Source of the DNA: Natrinema pellirubrum DSM 15624
GTDB taxonomy: Archaea > Halobacteriota > Halobacteria > Halobacteriales > Natrialbaceae
Length of the DNA stretch: 64,000 nt
Direction of reading: 5' to 3'
Assembly (NCBI RefSeq): GCF_000230735.2
Contig: NC_019962.1
Coordinates: forward strand, 2,046,001 to 2,110,000
Below are positions 35,507 to 44,505 of this stretch, piece by piece. Position 1 is the stretch's first letter. Every line of letters begins with the position of its first letter. Under the pieces are notes generated by a model that had not been told where the DNA came from, searched no databases, and saw only the letters and a list, made by a program, of their open reading frames with translations. Both the position numbers and the translations under genes were made by a program.

Positions 35507-36411
35507 GCGGTTACCTCCAGTTTCGCGACGAAGAAGCCGCCGGTGTCGTTGTGATGCGGGTAGATCCGGGCCGCCTTCTCGAGGCTCGAGTCGAACGACC
35601 GACCGTCCCACTCGGTCAGGCCGGGAGCGTGTTCGAGGCCGAGATCGAAGTCGACGACGCGACAGTCCTCCTCGTCCATGGCGTGTTGCACGACGGCTTC
35701 GTTCTCCTCGGGGGCGAACGTACAGGTCGAGTAGACGACCGTCCCGCCCTCGCGGGTGGCCTGGATCGCCCGACGGATGATCCCCTTCTGAATCCCTGCG
35801 ACCGAGGAGATGTGGCCCTCAGACCAGTTGTCCAGCGCGTCGGGGTTCTTGCGGATCGTCCCCTCACAGGAACAGGGCGCGTCGACGAGGGTCCGGTCGA
35901 ACTCGTCGAAGTCGAATCGGGACAGCGAGTAGTTCCGGGCGTCGGCGTTGGTCACCGCGAGGCTGGTCGCACCCAGCCGTTCGGCGTTAAAGCGCAGCGC
36001 CGAGATCCGCCCGAGGTTGTTGTCGTTCGCGACGACGGTTCCCCGGTCGTCCATCAGCGCAGCGATCTGGGTCGCCTTCCCACCCGGTGCGGCACAGCAG
36101 TCCCAGACCCGCTCGCCGGGTTCGGGATCGAGGACGACCGGCGGCACCGCCGAGACCTCCTCCTGCCCGTGGGTAAAGCCGTGAAACGAGGCCCACGTCG
36201 AGCCCGGCGAGTCGGTCTCGAGGTCCAGTACCCGGGGGTTCCAGTCGGCCTGTTCGTACGCGAGTCCCTCCGCCTCGAGGGTCGCGAGGGCCCGGTCGAC
36301 CGAGGCCTTGATCGTGTTTACGCGGACGGCGTTGCCAAGCGGCCGCCGACAGGCCGCCAGGAAGTCCTCGAAGTCGTCGATGATCGGTCGATACCGCTCG
36401 AGTGGCTCCAT
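35503..36411 (-). CDS. RsmB/NOP2/Sun-family RNA m5C methyltransferase
   Basis: A 302-residue protein from the ATG at 36411 (MEPLERYRPIIDDFEDFLAA). The S-adenosylmethionine motif is WDCCAAPGGKATQIAAL. The two catalytic cysteines are in VDAPCSCEGTIRKNP and VYSTCTFAPEENE, the hallmark of RNA 5-methylcytosine enzymes. Target RNA (tRNA or rRNA) is unclear. There is no attached PUA domain; the protein encoded just downstream, overlapping by 4 bases, may provide it. The frame extends to 36546 but lacks conserved sequence there. Confidence 0.93.
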   Translation of the reverse strand: MEPLERYRPIIDDFEDFLAACRRPLGNAVRVNTIKASVDRALATLEAEGLAYEQADWNPRVLDLETDSPGSTWASFHGFTHGQEEVSAVPPVVLDPEPGERVWDCCAAPGGKATQIAALMDDRGTVVANDNNLGRISALRFNAERLGATSLAVTNADARNYSLSRFDFDEFDRTLVDAPCSCEGTIRKNPDALDNWSEGHISSVAGIQKGIIRRAIQATREGGTVVYSTCTFAPEENEAVVQHAMDEEDCRVVDFDLGLEHAPGLTEWDGRSFDSSLEKAARIYPHHNDTGGFFVAKLEVTA

Positions 36412-36469
36412 CGACTGCGGGTTCGCGCGACTGGCGTTTGTGGGTTTCGAAGCGGCCGGCCCGACCGGC

Positions 36470-36721
36470 TCAGTCCCGGAACGGCGGGACCAGTTCGAAC
36501 GCCACCCCGGCGACCGCGACGCTGGCGACGAGCGCGGCGACGGCAACCGCCGTCGATCCGTCGACGAGAAGGCCCCGCACGCCGACGGCCAGAAACAGCA
36601 GCGAGAATCCCAGCAGCGAGAGGGTCCCGACGGCGTCGAAGATCGCGTCCGCGACTGCGGAGCGGCCGATCGCGTCGCGGTCCCGCCGTGTCTTCCTCGA
36701 CTCCGGATCGGTCGTCGTCAT
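36470..36721 (-). CDS. Small membrane protein, hypothetical
   Basis: An 83-residue protein from the ATG at 36721 (MTTTDPESRKTRRDRDAIGR). Two hydrophobic helices are predicted at about residues 32-52 (LSLLGFSLLFLAVGVRGLLV) and 57-75 (AVAVAALVASVAVAGVAFEL), after a basic cytoplasmic leader. A TTTATAT box near 36751 is at leaderless distance. I do not recognise a family. It lies upstream of the RNA methyltransferase on the same strand, about 60 bases away, and is divergent from the PAC2 gene. Confidence 0.65.
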   Translation of the reverse strand: MTTTDPESRKTRRDRDAIGRSAVADAIFDAVGTLSLLGFSLLFLAVGVRGLLVDGSTAVAVAALVASVAVAGVAFELVPPFRD

Positions 36722-36809
36722 CGTTGGACGAACCATCGGCGGCGATCGATATAAATCCTCGGGCGACGGGGACGAATCCGGCGACGGTATCGGCACACCC
36801 TGCCCCCGA

Positions 36810-36816
36810 TTTTAAG
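36810..36816 (+). promoter_or_regulatory. TATA box of the PAC2 gene
   Basis: TTTTAAG centred 28 bases upstream of the ATG at 36841. This supports that start in a much longer open frame. Confidence 0.55.
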
Positions 36817-36840
36817 CCGGTGACGTCCGTCGGTCCGAGC

Positions 36841-37587
36841 ATGGCAGGAATCCGCGTCCACGGCGAATCGGTCGCGCTCGAGGATCCAACGCTCGTCGAA
36901 GGGTTTCCGGGCGTCGGTCTCGTGGGCAAGATCGCGACCGACCACCTCATCGAGCAACTGGAAATGGAGTACTACGCGAGCGTCGGCTGCGAGGGATTGC
37001 CGCGGATCGGCGTCTACCGCGAGGGTGATCGGACCGCTCGACCGCCGGTCCGGCTCTACGCCGACGAGGAACACGATCTGCTGGCGCTGCGAAGCGACGC
37101 GCCGATCAGCGCCAAGGCCGTCGAGACCGTCGCGGACTGTCTGACCGGCTGGATCGTCGAGCAGGAGGCGACGCCGCTGTATCTCAGCGGCCTCCCCGCG
37201 GAGCGCGAGGACGGCGAACGGCCCGATCTCTACGGGATCGCGACCGGGGACGCCGGGGAGCGACTCGAGGACACTGACGTGGCGACCCCACCGGAGGACG
37301 GCGTCATCACCGGGCCGACGGGCGCGTTGATCAACCGCGCCGCCCACGAGGACTACGGCAGCCTCGGCTTCGTCGTCGAGTGCAACCACCGGTTCCCCGA
37401 CCCCGAGGCCGCGAGCGTCCTGCTTGAGGACGCCATCGCCCCCGTCGCCGGCCTCGATATCGACGTGAGCGAACTGGTCGACCGCGCCGAGGAGATCCGG
37501 GCGAAACGGGAGCAGTTGGCCCAACAGATGCAGGCGATCGCACAGGAGGAGAGTTCGCAGGCCCAGCCGTTGCGGATGTATCAGTAG
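36841..37587 (+). CDS. PAC2-family (proteasome assembly chaperone-like) protein
   Basis: A 248-residue protein from the ATG at 36841. The family signature GFPGVGLVGKIATDHLIEQL begins at residue 21, and the C-terminus (AEEIRAKREQLAQQMQAIAQ) is a predicted coiled coil. Archaeal PAC2 proteins resemble eukaryotic proteasome assembly chaperones and are proposed to aid 20S assembly; direct function here is unproven. The frame upstream to 34858 is open by chance, antisense to real genes, and the TATA box at 36810-36816 fixes the start. It is cytoplasmic. Confidence 0.88.
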   Translation: MAGIRVHGESVALEDPTLVEGFPGVGLVGKIATDHLIEQLEMEYYASVGCEGLPRIGVYREGDRTARPPVRLYADEEHDLLALRSDAPISAKAVETVADCLTGWIVEQEATPLYLSGLPAEREDGERPDLYGIATGDAGERLEDTDVATPPEDGVITGPTGALINRAAHEDYGSLGFVVECNHRFPDPEAASVLLEDAIAPVAGLDIDVSELVDRAEEIRAKREQLAQQMQAIAQEESSQAQPLRMYQ

Positions 37588-37696
37588 CGTCGATCGCCGA
37601 CCGAGGCGGAGAGACGGCTCAGTCGTGGGACATGCCACCACGTCTGCCGGGTGAGAGACCGAATCGCCTTTGGCTCTTCAGCCGAACTAACTAGTA

Positions 37697-38494
37697 ATGA
37701 GAGTCGCACAGCTCGGGTCGGGAGAGCCGGAGATCGCAGTCGTCGCAGGCGTTCACGGGGACGAACCCTGTGGCGTCCGGGCCGTCGAACGGCTGCTCGA
37801 CGAGCGCCCGACCGTCGAACGGCCCGTCAAGCTCATCGTCGCCAACGAGGAAGCGCTCGAGCGACGGGTTCGATTCATCGACGAGGATCTCAACCGTGCG
37901 TTCCCCGGCGATCCGGACGCGACGACCCACGAGGGCCGCCTCGCAACCGAACTGGTCGACGAACTCGAGGGTTGTCTAACCTTCTCGATGCACTCGACCC
38001 AGAGCCACGCCGAACCGTTCGCCGTCGTCAACGGCGTCAGCGAGACGGCCGAGGAGATCGTGCCACAGCTGCCCGTGACGGCAATGGTCGAGACGAGCAA
38101 CTTCGCGGAGGGGCGACTGTTCGCCGAGATCGACACGGTCGAGGTCGAGTGTGGGCTCCAGGGCTCGGAGACGGCCGCCGAGAACGCCGACCGGCTGACG
38201 CGGGCGTTTCTGACCGCCGTCGGCGTGTTACCCGGCGATACGGTCCGACGCGACCTCCCGATCTACCGGCTCACGGACGTCATCAGCAAGGAACAGGCCG
38301 ATTCCTACGAGGTGTTCGTCGAGAACTTCACCGAGGTCGAGGCCGGCGATTCCTTCGCCGCCGCCGACGGCGACGAGCAGGTCGCCGACGAGTCGTTCTA
38401 TCCCGTCTTAATGTCCCCGAACGGCTACCGGGACGTCTTCGGCTACGCCGCCGAGAAACTCGACGTCCTCGAGACGCCGGCGTCGGCCGACTAG
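37697..38494 (+). CDS. Succinylglutamate desuccinylase/aspartoacylase-family zinc hydrolase
   Basis: A 265-residue protein with zinc ligands H20 and E23 in AGVHGDEPCG and H99 in SMHSTQSH, plus the DLNRAFPG motif (residues 64-71) that holds substrate. These define the aspartoacylase branch of M14-like hydrolases, which cleave N-acyl amino acids. The exact substrate in haloarchaea is unknown. The C-terminal ~100 residues form the usual beta-domain (LPIYRLTDVISK, ending near VFGYAAEKLDVLE). It stands alone between the PAC2 gene and a glutaredoxin gene, all on the plus strand. Confidence 0.9.
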   Translation: MRVAQLGSGEPEIAVVAGVHGDEPCGVRAVERLLDERPTVERPVKLIVANEEALERRVRFIDEDLNRAFPGDPDATTHEGRLATELVDELEGCLTFSMHSTQSHAEPFAVVNGVSETAEEIVPQLPVTAMVETSNFAEGRLFAEIDTVEVECGLQGSETAAENADRLTRAFLTAVGVLPGDTVRRDLPIYRLTDVISKEQADSYEVFVENFTEVEAGDSFAAADGDEQVADESFYPVLMSPNGYRDVFGYAAEKLDVLETPASAD

Positions 38495-38602
38495 ATCGCC
38501 CGGGTTCCCTGTGCCAACGGTGTGTCCGGCCGGCGGTCGCGACCGACCGGCGTGAGTGCCGATGACGCAAGGCATATCCCCCTTACCGCCCTACGGACGA
38601 GT

Positions 38603-38947
38603 ATGGAGTTCCCACCGAACCAGGGTCTCGATCAGGACGAAGTCGACGAACAGGTCGCCGAGGCGCTCGAGGAAAACGAGGTCGTCCTCTTCATGAAAGG
38701 GACCGAACTGATGCCCCAGTGTGGCTACTCCCGCAAGGCGCTTGGCCTGATCGACCAGCACCGCGACGAGTTCGAGACCGTCGACGTCCTCGACTCGCTC
38801 GACGAGTACCGACAGGCACTCTCGGAACACAGCGGCTGGGAGACGATCCCCCAGACGTTCGTCGACGGCGAGTTCGTCGGCGGCTCCGACGTCCTCGAGG
38901 AACTCGAGGAACGGGACGAACTCGCGGAGACGCTCGAGACCGCGTAG
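38603..38947 (+). CDS. Monothiol glutaredoxin (Grx4/GrxD type)
   Basis: A 114-residue protein from the ATG at 38603. The active site is CGYS at residues 40-43 (MPQCGYSRKALG) and the thiol-binding TIPQTFVDGEFVGGSDVL segment follows. KGT before the active site is the lysine motif of class II monothiol glutaredoxins, which bind and deliver [2Fe-2S] clusters using a low-molecular-weight thiol. Haloarchaea lack glutathione but make gamma-glutamylcysteine, which the GCS2 genes of this window may supply. There is no signal, so it is cytoplasmic. Confidence 0.9.
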   Translation: MEFPPNQGLDQDEVDEQVAEALEENEVVLFMKGTELMPQCGYSRKALGLIDQHRDEFETVDVLDSLDEYRQALSEHSGWETIPQTFVDGEFVGGSDVLEELEERDELAETLETA

Positions 38948-39068
38948 GGCCGGCCCACTGGCGTGACCCATATACTCGAGTTGATATCTCACGCATTTAA
39001 TAGCAGCTCATATAAGTCACGCCCTCGTAGTAACAGATCACGACTATCGCCGTACACACCTTCCCACA

Positions 39069-39653
39069 ATGTCAACAGAGGAATCCAGACACGTATATCG
39101 GCTGCATTCGACCCTTGAACTGCCCCTCGAAGACCTTCGAGAACACATCGACGAGGCGAGATATCCCGACGGGATCGACGACGTCGAGATCACGCGACGC
39201 AACAACACGCTGATCCTCAAGGCCGTCGCCGAGGATCAGTCGGTCAGCAAGTACACGCCGACGGCCCAGCTCAAAGCCAGCGTCACCGAAAACCGGGTCT
39301 ACGAGGAAGACCCCGACGAGCGGCGACAGAAGTCGTTCAGCTGGGACGAGGAAGAGGAAGAGGAGATCGAGTCGGAACTCGTCGAGTTCGCCGCGTTCAA
39401 AGGCGACCGCGAGACGGTCCTCCAGAACTCGCTGTTGCAATACGAGATGTTCCTCGTCCTCTGTGAGATCGCCGAGGCCGCCGAGAAGGGGACACTGACG
39501 GCCATCTCGGAACGCGACGGCGACCTCGATGCGACCCGGATCGTCGACGGCGAACCCCGCCCCGCGGACATCGAAGTCGTCGAGGGGCCCCGCGACACCG
39601 GCTCGGGGCAAGGCGGCGTCAACTGGCGGGACAACAAGTTCATCACGGACTGA
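39069..39653 (+). CDS. Conserved haloarchaeal protein of unknown function (DUF7110-like)
   Basis: A 194-residue acidic protein. The N-terminal ~75 residues (HVYRLHSTLELPLEDLREHI, then ITRRNNTLILKAVAEDQSVS) look like a small alpha/beta domain. A run of glutamates follows near 96-104, then a helical region (FAAFKGDRETVLQNSLLQYE). It may belong to the DUF7110 group, but I am not certain. No signal, membrane helix or catalytic motif is seen. An AT-rich stretch with CATATAAG lies about 60 bases upstream, so this gene probably has an unusually long leader of about 30 bases. Confidence 0.72.
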   Translation: MSTEESRHVYRLHSTLELPLEDLREHIDEARYPDGIDDVEITRRNNTLILKAVAEDQSVSKYTPTAQLKASVTENRVYEEDPDERRQKSFSWDEEEEEEIESELVEFAAFKGDRETVLQNSLLQYEMFLVLCEIAEAAEKGTLTAISERDGDLDATRIVDGEPRPADIEVVEGPRDTGSGQGGVNWRDNKFITD

Positions 39654-39759
39654 ACTCGGTTCGACCCGACAGAGCGGAGCCGTTGGTCGGTCCGTTCTCT
39701 TCGCCGGAAACCCGAAGTGGCAACTGTAACGGCTACACGCACCGTACGGATGCGACGAA

Positions 39760-40326
39760 TCAGGTCTCGGCGTCGGTCGCGCTGATCTCGAGGTCGATTG
39801 AGTCCCCGTCAGAGACCGTCCCGGGAATCTGGCTCGTTCCGTACCCGGCATCGAGTGCGAGCCCCAATTCCGCCGACTCTTCTTGCGAGAGAAGCACGTG
39901 ATTTTCGGGTTCGTCGAGCCGATCAATCGCTTCGGGACCGTCGAAGCCGCCGTCAGGAAAGAGAACGACGCCGCCGGTCGGAGAAACCGTCGCGGACAAC
40001 TCGATCTCGTTGGCCGACTGATTCTCCGCCTTGATGAGTTTGGGAAACCCGGTAACGGACCCGTCGTTTACACCTAGTCCCGGATCGGAAGTACCGTTAT
40101 CGACCTCGGTGATCTCGACGGTGATCGTCCCGTCGCTCTCGCCCGTGACGAACCCGCCGTCGTCTCCGGAGCCAGGTGCGAGCCGCAACAGCGCCGCGTC
40201 GTCGACTGCGGTCGACACGGTGACACCGCGCTCGGCTTCAGTCCGGCTGAACGCACCGGTCCCGAAGGCCACCCCACCACCGGCGGTGAGAGCCCCCAAC
40301 CCAACCAGAACCGTTCGTCGTTTCAT
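39760..40326 (-). CDS. Exported DUF1102-like protein
   Basis: A 188-residue protein from the ATG at 40326 (MKRRTVLVGLGALTAGGGVA). The twin-arginine signal is followed by AFGTGAFSRTEAERGVTVST, typical of the haloarchaeal DUF1102 family of secreted beta-sandwich proteins. No lipobox cysteine is present, so it is probably released or wall-associated. A TATTAAAG box near 40357 gives leaderless spacing. It is divergent from another exported protein whose start is about 115 bases away; the pair may form an envelope or surface structure, but function is unknown. Confidence 0.78.
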   Translation of the reverse strand: MKRRTVLVGLGALTAGGGVAFGTGAFSRTEAERGVTVSTAVDDAALLRLAPGSGDDGGFVTGESDGTITVEITEVDNGTSDPGLGVNDGSVTGFPKLIKAENQSANEIELSATVSPTGGVVLFPDGGFDGPEAIDRLDEPENHVLLSQEESAELGLALDAGYGTSQIPGTVSDGDSIDLEISATDAET

Positions 40327-40441
40327 TCGGTGGTCACTCTCGAGCGCTCCTATCAATCTTTAATACTATAGATACATAACCGTTCTGTATCGACCGAAAA
40401 ACGGCTCGCGAGCACGAACGGACAGCCGAAAATAGCCTCGC

Positions 40442-40948
40442 ATGAACCGACTCGTCTCCGCGTTCGGTCTCCTGTTGATCGTTCTCGGCGTCGCTCTCGG
40501 CAGCGTTCAACTCGGTGCGTTCGATCAGGTCGTCGCCGAACGGGACGCCTCCGTGAGCGTCGCCGGAGAGGACGAGGCATATCTCTCGATACAGGATGAG
40601 TACCGTGGGCGCACTGTGCGGAACTATCTTTGTATCTTCCTCTGTTTTTCATACGACGGACCCCGGACAGTCGCTACCCTCGAGAACAGGTACGTCACCG
40701 ACTACTCTCCCCTCAATGTCGAAGTCGACACCGTCGGAGGTGCGTCTGACGACACTCTCGAGGTTAGCCAAGCACCAACAACATTGTCCGAAGGGGAGGC
40801 CCGCAATGTCGTGGTCTCGTGTTCGGGGACCACTACGGCCGACGGAACGGGTGACGTCACGCTTCTCGTCGACGTTTCCGAGCCGGTCTACATCCACCAG
40901 AAAACAACGATTCAGGACGTGTCGTACGACTGTGCCGCCGGCTATTAG
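40442..40948 (+). CDS. Exported protein, partner of the divergent DUF1102-like gene
   Basis: A 168-residue protein starting MNRLVSAFGLLLIVLGVALG, a Sec-type signal or membrane anchor, followed by a beta-rich extracellular part. Four cysteines (YLCIFLCFS, VVVSCSG, SYDCAAGY) could form disulfides outside the cell. The region ARDASVSVAGEDEAYL-like (beginning near residue 32) resembles the DUF1102 fold of its divergent neighbour. Base composition is slightly lower in GC than the surroundings. Function unknown. Confidence 0.68.
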   Translation: MNRLVSAFGLLLIVLGVALGSVQLGAFDQVVAERDASVSVAGEDEAYLSIQDEYRGRTVRNYLCIFLCFSYDGPRTVATLENRYVTDYSPLNVEVDTVGGASDDTLEVSQAPTTLSEGEARNVVVSCSGTTTADGTGDVTLLVDVSEPVYIHQKTTIQDVSYDCAAGY

Positions 40949-41685
40949 GCGAGCCGGTCCTCCCACTCCTCGGCGGTCATCGATTCGCCGGTGACGCCAT
41001 CCGGTCCCTGTGCCGCGAGCAGCGCGGCCGCGTCGTCCATCACGTCGGGCTGGAGGATCTCCCCGCGCTCGTCGTCGGGCAGGTGTTCCCAGATCCGCGT
41101 GTTGACGCGGCCGCCGGGGTCGATCGCGTTGACGTTGATTCCCTCGTCCTCAACCTCGAGCGCGACGGCCTGGGTAAAGCCCTCGAGCCCCCACTTCGAG
41201 GTGATGTAGGCCGCGGCGTCGGGGATCGCGTACCGGCCCAGCCCCGAGGAGACGTTGACGACGTTGCCCGAGTTCTGGTCGGCCTCGAGCATCGTCTCGA
41301 GGACGCGCTTCGTAAACAGATAGACGCCCTTGACGTTGACATCCATAATCGTATCCCACTCCTCCTCGTCGGTCTCGACGAGCGAGCGGCGCTCCTCGCC
41401 GAAGCTGAGCCCGGAGACACCGGCGTTGTTGATGAGCGTGTCGACGCGCCCGAACCGCTCGAGGGTCGCCTCGACGACGCGGTCGACGTCGTCGGCCTCG
41501 CGGACGTCCGCCGGGACGACCAGCGTCTCGCCGGCCGCCTCGTCGGCGACGGTCTCGAGTTCGTCCTCGCTGCGAGCCGTGAGGACGACGTTCGCGCCCC
41601 GTTCGGAGAGGGCAAGCGCCATCGAGCGTCCGAGTCCCTTGCTCGCACCGGTGACGATGATCGTCTCGTCGTTGAGTGTGGTCAT
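40945..41685 (-). CDS. Short-chain dehydrogenase/reductase
   Basis: A 246-residue SDR. The cofactor motif is TGASKGLGRSMALAL (residues 12-26), then INNAGVSG, and the catalytic Ser-Tyr-Lys is VNVSSGLGRY followed by AAYITSKWGLEGFTQA. The Rossmann pattern with a basic residue after the second strand (TARSEDE) suggests NADP(H). The substrate is unknown; 3-oxoacyl-ACP reductase-like naming would be unsupported. It ends in a 4-base overlap with the end of the plus-strand exported-protein gene (convergent). Confidence 0.92.
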   Translation of the reverse strand: MTTLNDETIIVTGASKGLGRSMALALSERGANVVLTARSEDELETVADEAAGETLVVPADVREADDVDRVVEATLERFGRVDTLINNAGVSGLSFGEERRSLVETDEEEWDTIMDVNVKGVYLFTKRVLETMLEADQNSGNVVNVSSGLGRYAIPDAAAYITSKWGLEGFTQAVALEVEDEGINVNAIDPGGRVNTRIWEHLPDDERGEILQPDVMDDAAALLAAQGPDGVTGESMTAEEWEDRLA

Positions 41686-41780
41686 CTGACCGATCAGTTA
41701 CGGGCCCATCGAGTAATACGTTCGCCCGTGGCGGGTCGAACCGGCCGCGGCGAGCGAGTCGCGGTTCGGTCGTCGAGCGG

Positions 41781-42893
41781 TCAGTCACTGGGTATGCGGC
41801 CGGCCCGTCGAACGTCGTTCGCGAGGCGTTCAGCGTACTCGAGTCGGAGTCGACGCGCCGCCTCGCGGTCGACCGGGCCGCGGCCACCGATATCGTGGGC
41901 GATCGGCTCGTAGGTCGCGACCTCGAATCCCATTCGCTCGAGGTAGGACCGCACCGCGTCCGCGTCCAGCCCGTCCCGGATCGCGGCGTTGACGTGTTCG
42001 ATGACGGCGTCGAAGGTCGGCAGGACGATCTCCTCGTCGGTCACCCGGCCGGTGTCACCCTCGATCCGGACCTCGGCCCCGCGGAGTCGGTCGACGACGG
42101 TGGCCAGCCGGTCCGCCAGTCGGACGACCTGACTCGGGAGGGCGGTGTCGGGCGAGCGCCACTCGACGGTTTCGAACGACTCCCGGATCTGGACCGGCGT
42201 CCAGACGGCGCTTTCGGGATCGAACTGCGCTCGGATCGTGGACCGATCGATCCCCGCGTCGACGGCTGCCGTCACGAAGTCCTCGTAGCGCCGCTCGAGT
42301 CGGCGCGTCCACTCCTCGGTGTCGTCGACGTAGGGCCAGAGCCGTCCCTGATGGGGGACGTCGTCGTAGGCCATCCAGCGGTAGAGCTTCGAACGCGCGC
42401 CAGTCGCCAGGTTCCGGCCGCGGAAGTACGGCGCGGAGTTGACCAGCGCCAGCGCCGGATCGAGCGCGATGAACGTATTCAACTGATCGACCGCCCGTCC
42501 CGGCTGTTGCTCGACGTGGATGTGGGTCCCCGCACAGTGGCGGACGTACTCGAAGTCCTCGCCGATGACCCGCTCCTGAACGCGGGTCCTGTCGCTGGGC
42601 CGATCCGCAATCTCGCCGTGGTTGATCGGCGTCGCGAGCGGGACCAGTCCCAGCCCGCGTTCGTCCGCTCGCTCGAGGACGGCCCCGAGCCGCTCGTACA
42701 GTTCCTCGCGCAACTCGGCGGTCGACTCACAGGGCGTCGTCTTGATCTCGAGCAACGGCTCGACGAACTCCCGTTCGGCACCCGGCGACGCCTCGACGAG
42801 ATCACCCGGTTCGACGAGCCGGCCCCGGTCGTCGACGACCCAGTACTCGACCTCGATGCTCCGTCGTATCGGCGTGGATTCGTGTGCTGACAC
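41781..42893 (-). CDS. Glutamate-cysteine ligase-like protein (GCS2 family), paralog
   Basis: A 370-residue protein of the GCS2 carboxylate-amine ligase family. SIEVEYWVVDDRGRLVEPGD occupies the ATP/Mg entry (usually GIExE), and AGTHIHVEQQPGRAVDQLNT carries the metal-binding histidines. The family joins glutamate to cysteine or another amine. A second GCS2 gene at 56139 looks closer to haloarchaeal gshA, and the SIEVEYW entry differs from its GIEEECF. This copy could therefore use another substrate. It is cytoplasmic, and its ATG at 42893 gives an intact N-terminus. Confidence 0.85.
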   Translation of the reverse strand: MSAHESTPIRRSIEVEYWVVDDRGRLVEPGDLVEASPGAEREFVEPLLEIKTTPCESTAELREELYERLGAVLERADERGLGLVPLATPINHGEIADRPSDRTRVQERVIGEDFEYVRHCAGTHIHVEQQPGRAVDQLNTFIALDPALALVNSAPYFRGRNLATGARSKLYRWMAYDDVPHQGRLWPYVDDTEEWTRRLERRYEDFVTAAVDAGIDRSTIRAQFDPESAVWTPVQIRESFETVEWRSPDTALPSQVVRLADRLATVVDRLRGAEVRIEGDTGRVTDEEIVLPTFDAVIEHVNAAIRDGLDADAVRSYLERMGFEVATYEPIAHDIGGRGPVDREAARRLRLEYAERLANDVRRAGRIPSD

Positions 42894-43123
42894 GGTTGGT
42901 AGTCGCGATCACGGCTCGAGTGGCCGAGCGACGCCGTCCTCGGCCACAGACCTATGCTAACACTCGATATGAGAACCTCTCTCGAACGATGGCAAGAACC
43001 TTTCGTGACGGGAAATATTCGCCAGACAGCTCGTCGGGTCGGCCGCTCGCGGTCCGAAGTCCCGACAGGCGTTTCCGCCGACCCAAAGGATTTACAGTTC
43101 CTAATTACATCTAATTACACGAG

Positions 43124-44095
43124 ATGACCGAGAACTTCCCCGACTACGTCGACGTCGATTACGACGACGGCAACGGCGAAGACCCCGAGGACTACCAGCA
43201 CATTCAGGACAAGATCGAGAAGGCCATCGAGGTCACCCGCGAGGGGCTCGAGTCCTACGAGAACCCGGCCGTGATGTGGACCGGCGGCAAGGACTCGACG
43301 CTCACGCTGTATTTCATCAAAGAGGTCGCCGACCGCTTCGACCTCGAGGTACCGCCCGCGGTCTTCATCGACCACTACCAGCACTTCGACGGGATCCACG
43401 ACTTCGTCGACCACTGGGCCGACGAGTGGGACCTCGAGGTCATCTACGCGCGCAACGAGGACGTCGGCGCGTACGTCGACGAACACGGCTTAGAGCCCGG
43501 CGACGACATCGACATTTCGGAACTCTCCGACCACAACCAGCACCACGTCCGGGAGATCCTCGAGTACGAGGAGGACACCTTCCCGTTCCTGCTGGATACC
43601 TACGTCGGCAACCACCTGCTGAAGACGGTCGCGCTCAACGACGCCCTAGAGGAGTACGACATCGACGGCGTCATCTCCGGCGTCCGCTGGGACGAACAGG
43701 AGGCCCGCGCCGACGAGACGTTCTTCTCGCCGCGACACGATCCCGACATCTACCCGCCCCACGACCGCATCCAGCCCATCCTGCAGTTCGACGAGGCCGC
43801 CGTCTGGGACGCCTTCTGGAACTTCGTCGTACCGGACACGGTCGAGGACTTCCCCGAGGAGGGCTACGTCCCCGAGGCCGACGACGACCTCCCCGAGGGC
43901 GTCACTCAGGAAGACGTCCCGATCTCGCCGAAGTACTTCGCCGGCTTCCGCTCGCTGGGCAGCGAAGTCAGCACCGAAAAGTCCGACGAGGACCCCGCCT
44001 GGCTGCAGGACCTCGAGGGGACGACCGAACGCGCCGGCCGCGCCCAGGACAAGGAAGACCTGATGGAGCGCCTGCGCGACCTCGGCTACATGTAG
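43124..44095 (+). CDS. PAPS reductase/ATP-sulfurylase-family PP-loop protein
   Basis: A 323-residue protein with the PP-loop WTGGKDSTLTLYFI (motif at residues 53-59), which binds ATP pyrophosphate. It belongs to the PAPS reductase/CysD superfamily; the VISGVRWDEQEARADETFFS segment and C-terminal acidic tail are family features. It may adenylate or reduce sulfate, or activate another substrate; the CysH active-site cysteine motif is not seen, so true PAPS reduction is doubtful. A TTTACAG box at about 43093 fits a leaderless start at 43124. Confidence 0.86.
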   Translation: MTENFPDYVDVDYDDGNGEDPEDYQHIQDKIEKAIEVTREGLESYENPAVMWTGGKDSTLTLYFIKEVADRFDLEVPPAVFIDHYQHFDGIHDFVDHWADEWDLEVIYARNEDVGAYVDEHGLEPGDDIDISELSDHNQHHVREILEYEEDTFPFLLDTYVGNHLLKTVALNDALEEYDIDGVISGVRWDEQEARADETFFSPRHDPDIYPPHDRIQPILQFDEAAVWDAFWNFVVPDTVEDFPEEGYVPEADDDLPEGVTQEDVPISPKYFAGFRSLGSEVSTEKSDEDPAWLQDLEGTTERAGRAQDKEDLMERLRDLGYM

Positions 44096-44230
44096 GCCGT
44101 CGGCGCCGCCGCTCGTTCGCCAGCTAACTACCCGTTTCTTCCGGTTGCAGCGTCTCGAGGAGTGTCGACGGTGACAACGTCGTGATCACCGGTCTTCAGG
44201 AGAGAACGCAGTCCGGGTCGAACCCGTTCG

Positions 44231-44425
44231 TTATCGGCCCGTTGCGCGGTACTCGCCGTGTTTGACGCCGATGGCGAGCATGATCAGTCCGAAGGCGATC
44301 ATCGACGGTGCGACCATCATCAGGACGGTCTCCGTCGCCATCATCGGCGCGGCGACGAGGCCGCCGACGCCGATCACGATTATCGCGAGGAACGCGGCCG
44401 CCGTCGTCGTCTGGTTGAACTCCAT
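44231..44425 (-). CDS. Small two-helix membrane protein (DUF7333-like)
   Basis: A 64-residue protein, MEFNQTTTAAAFLAIIVIGV at the start. Two hydrophobic helices are predicted (about 8-28 and 33-54) and a short basic tail (KHGEYRATGR) suggests the ends face the cytoplasm. It resembles small haloarchaeal proteins grouped as DUF7333, an attribution I hold loosely. A CCATTAGG box near 44452 is at leaderless distance. Function unknown. Confidence 0.7.
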   Translation of the reverse strand: MEFNQTTTAAAFLAIIVIGVGGLVAAPMMATETVLMMVAPSMIAFGLIMLAIGVKHGEYRATGR

Positions 44426-44505
44426 GGGCGACCGTTAGGACAGGGGCCCCTAATGGTATCGGGAATCGGCAGTCCGTTCACGTCGGTTGGGAGAAGGGAA
44501 ACAGC

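Noticed and set aside
34858-36840. Long N-terminal extension of the PAC2 frame
   Set aside because: Antisense to the RNA methyltransferase pair; the PAC2 start at 36841 has its own TATA box.
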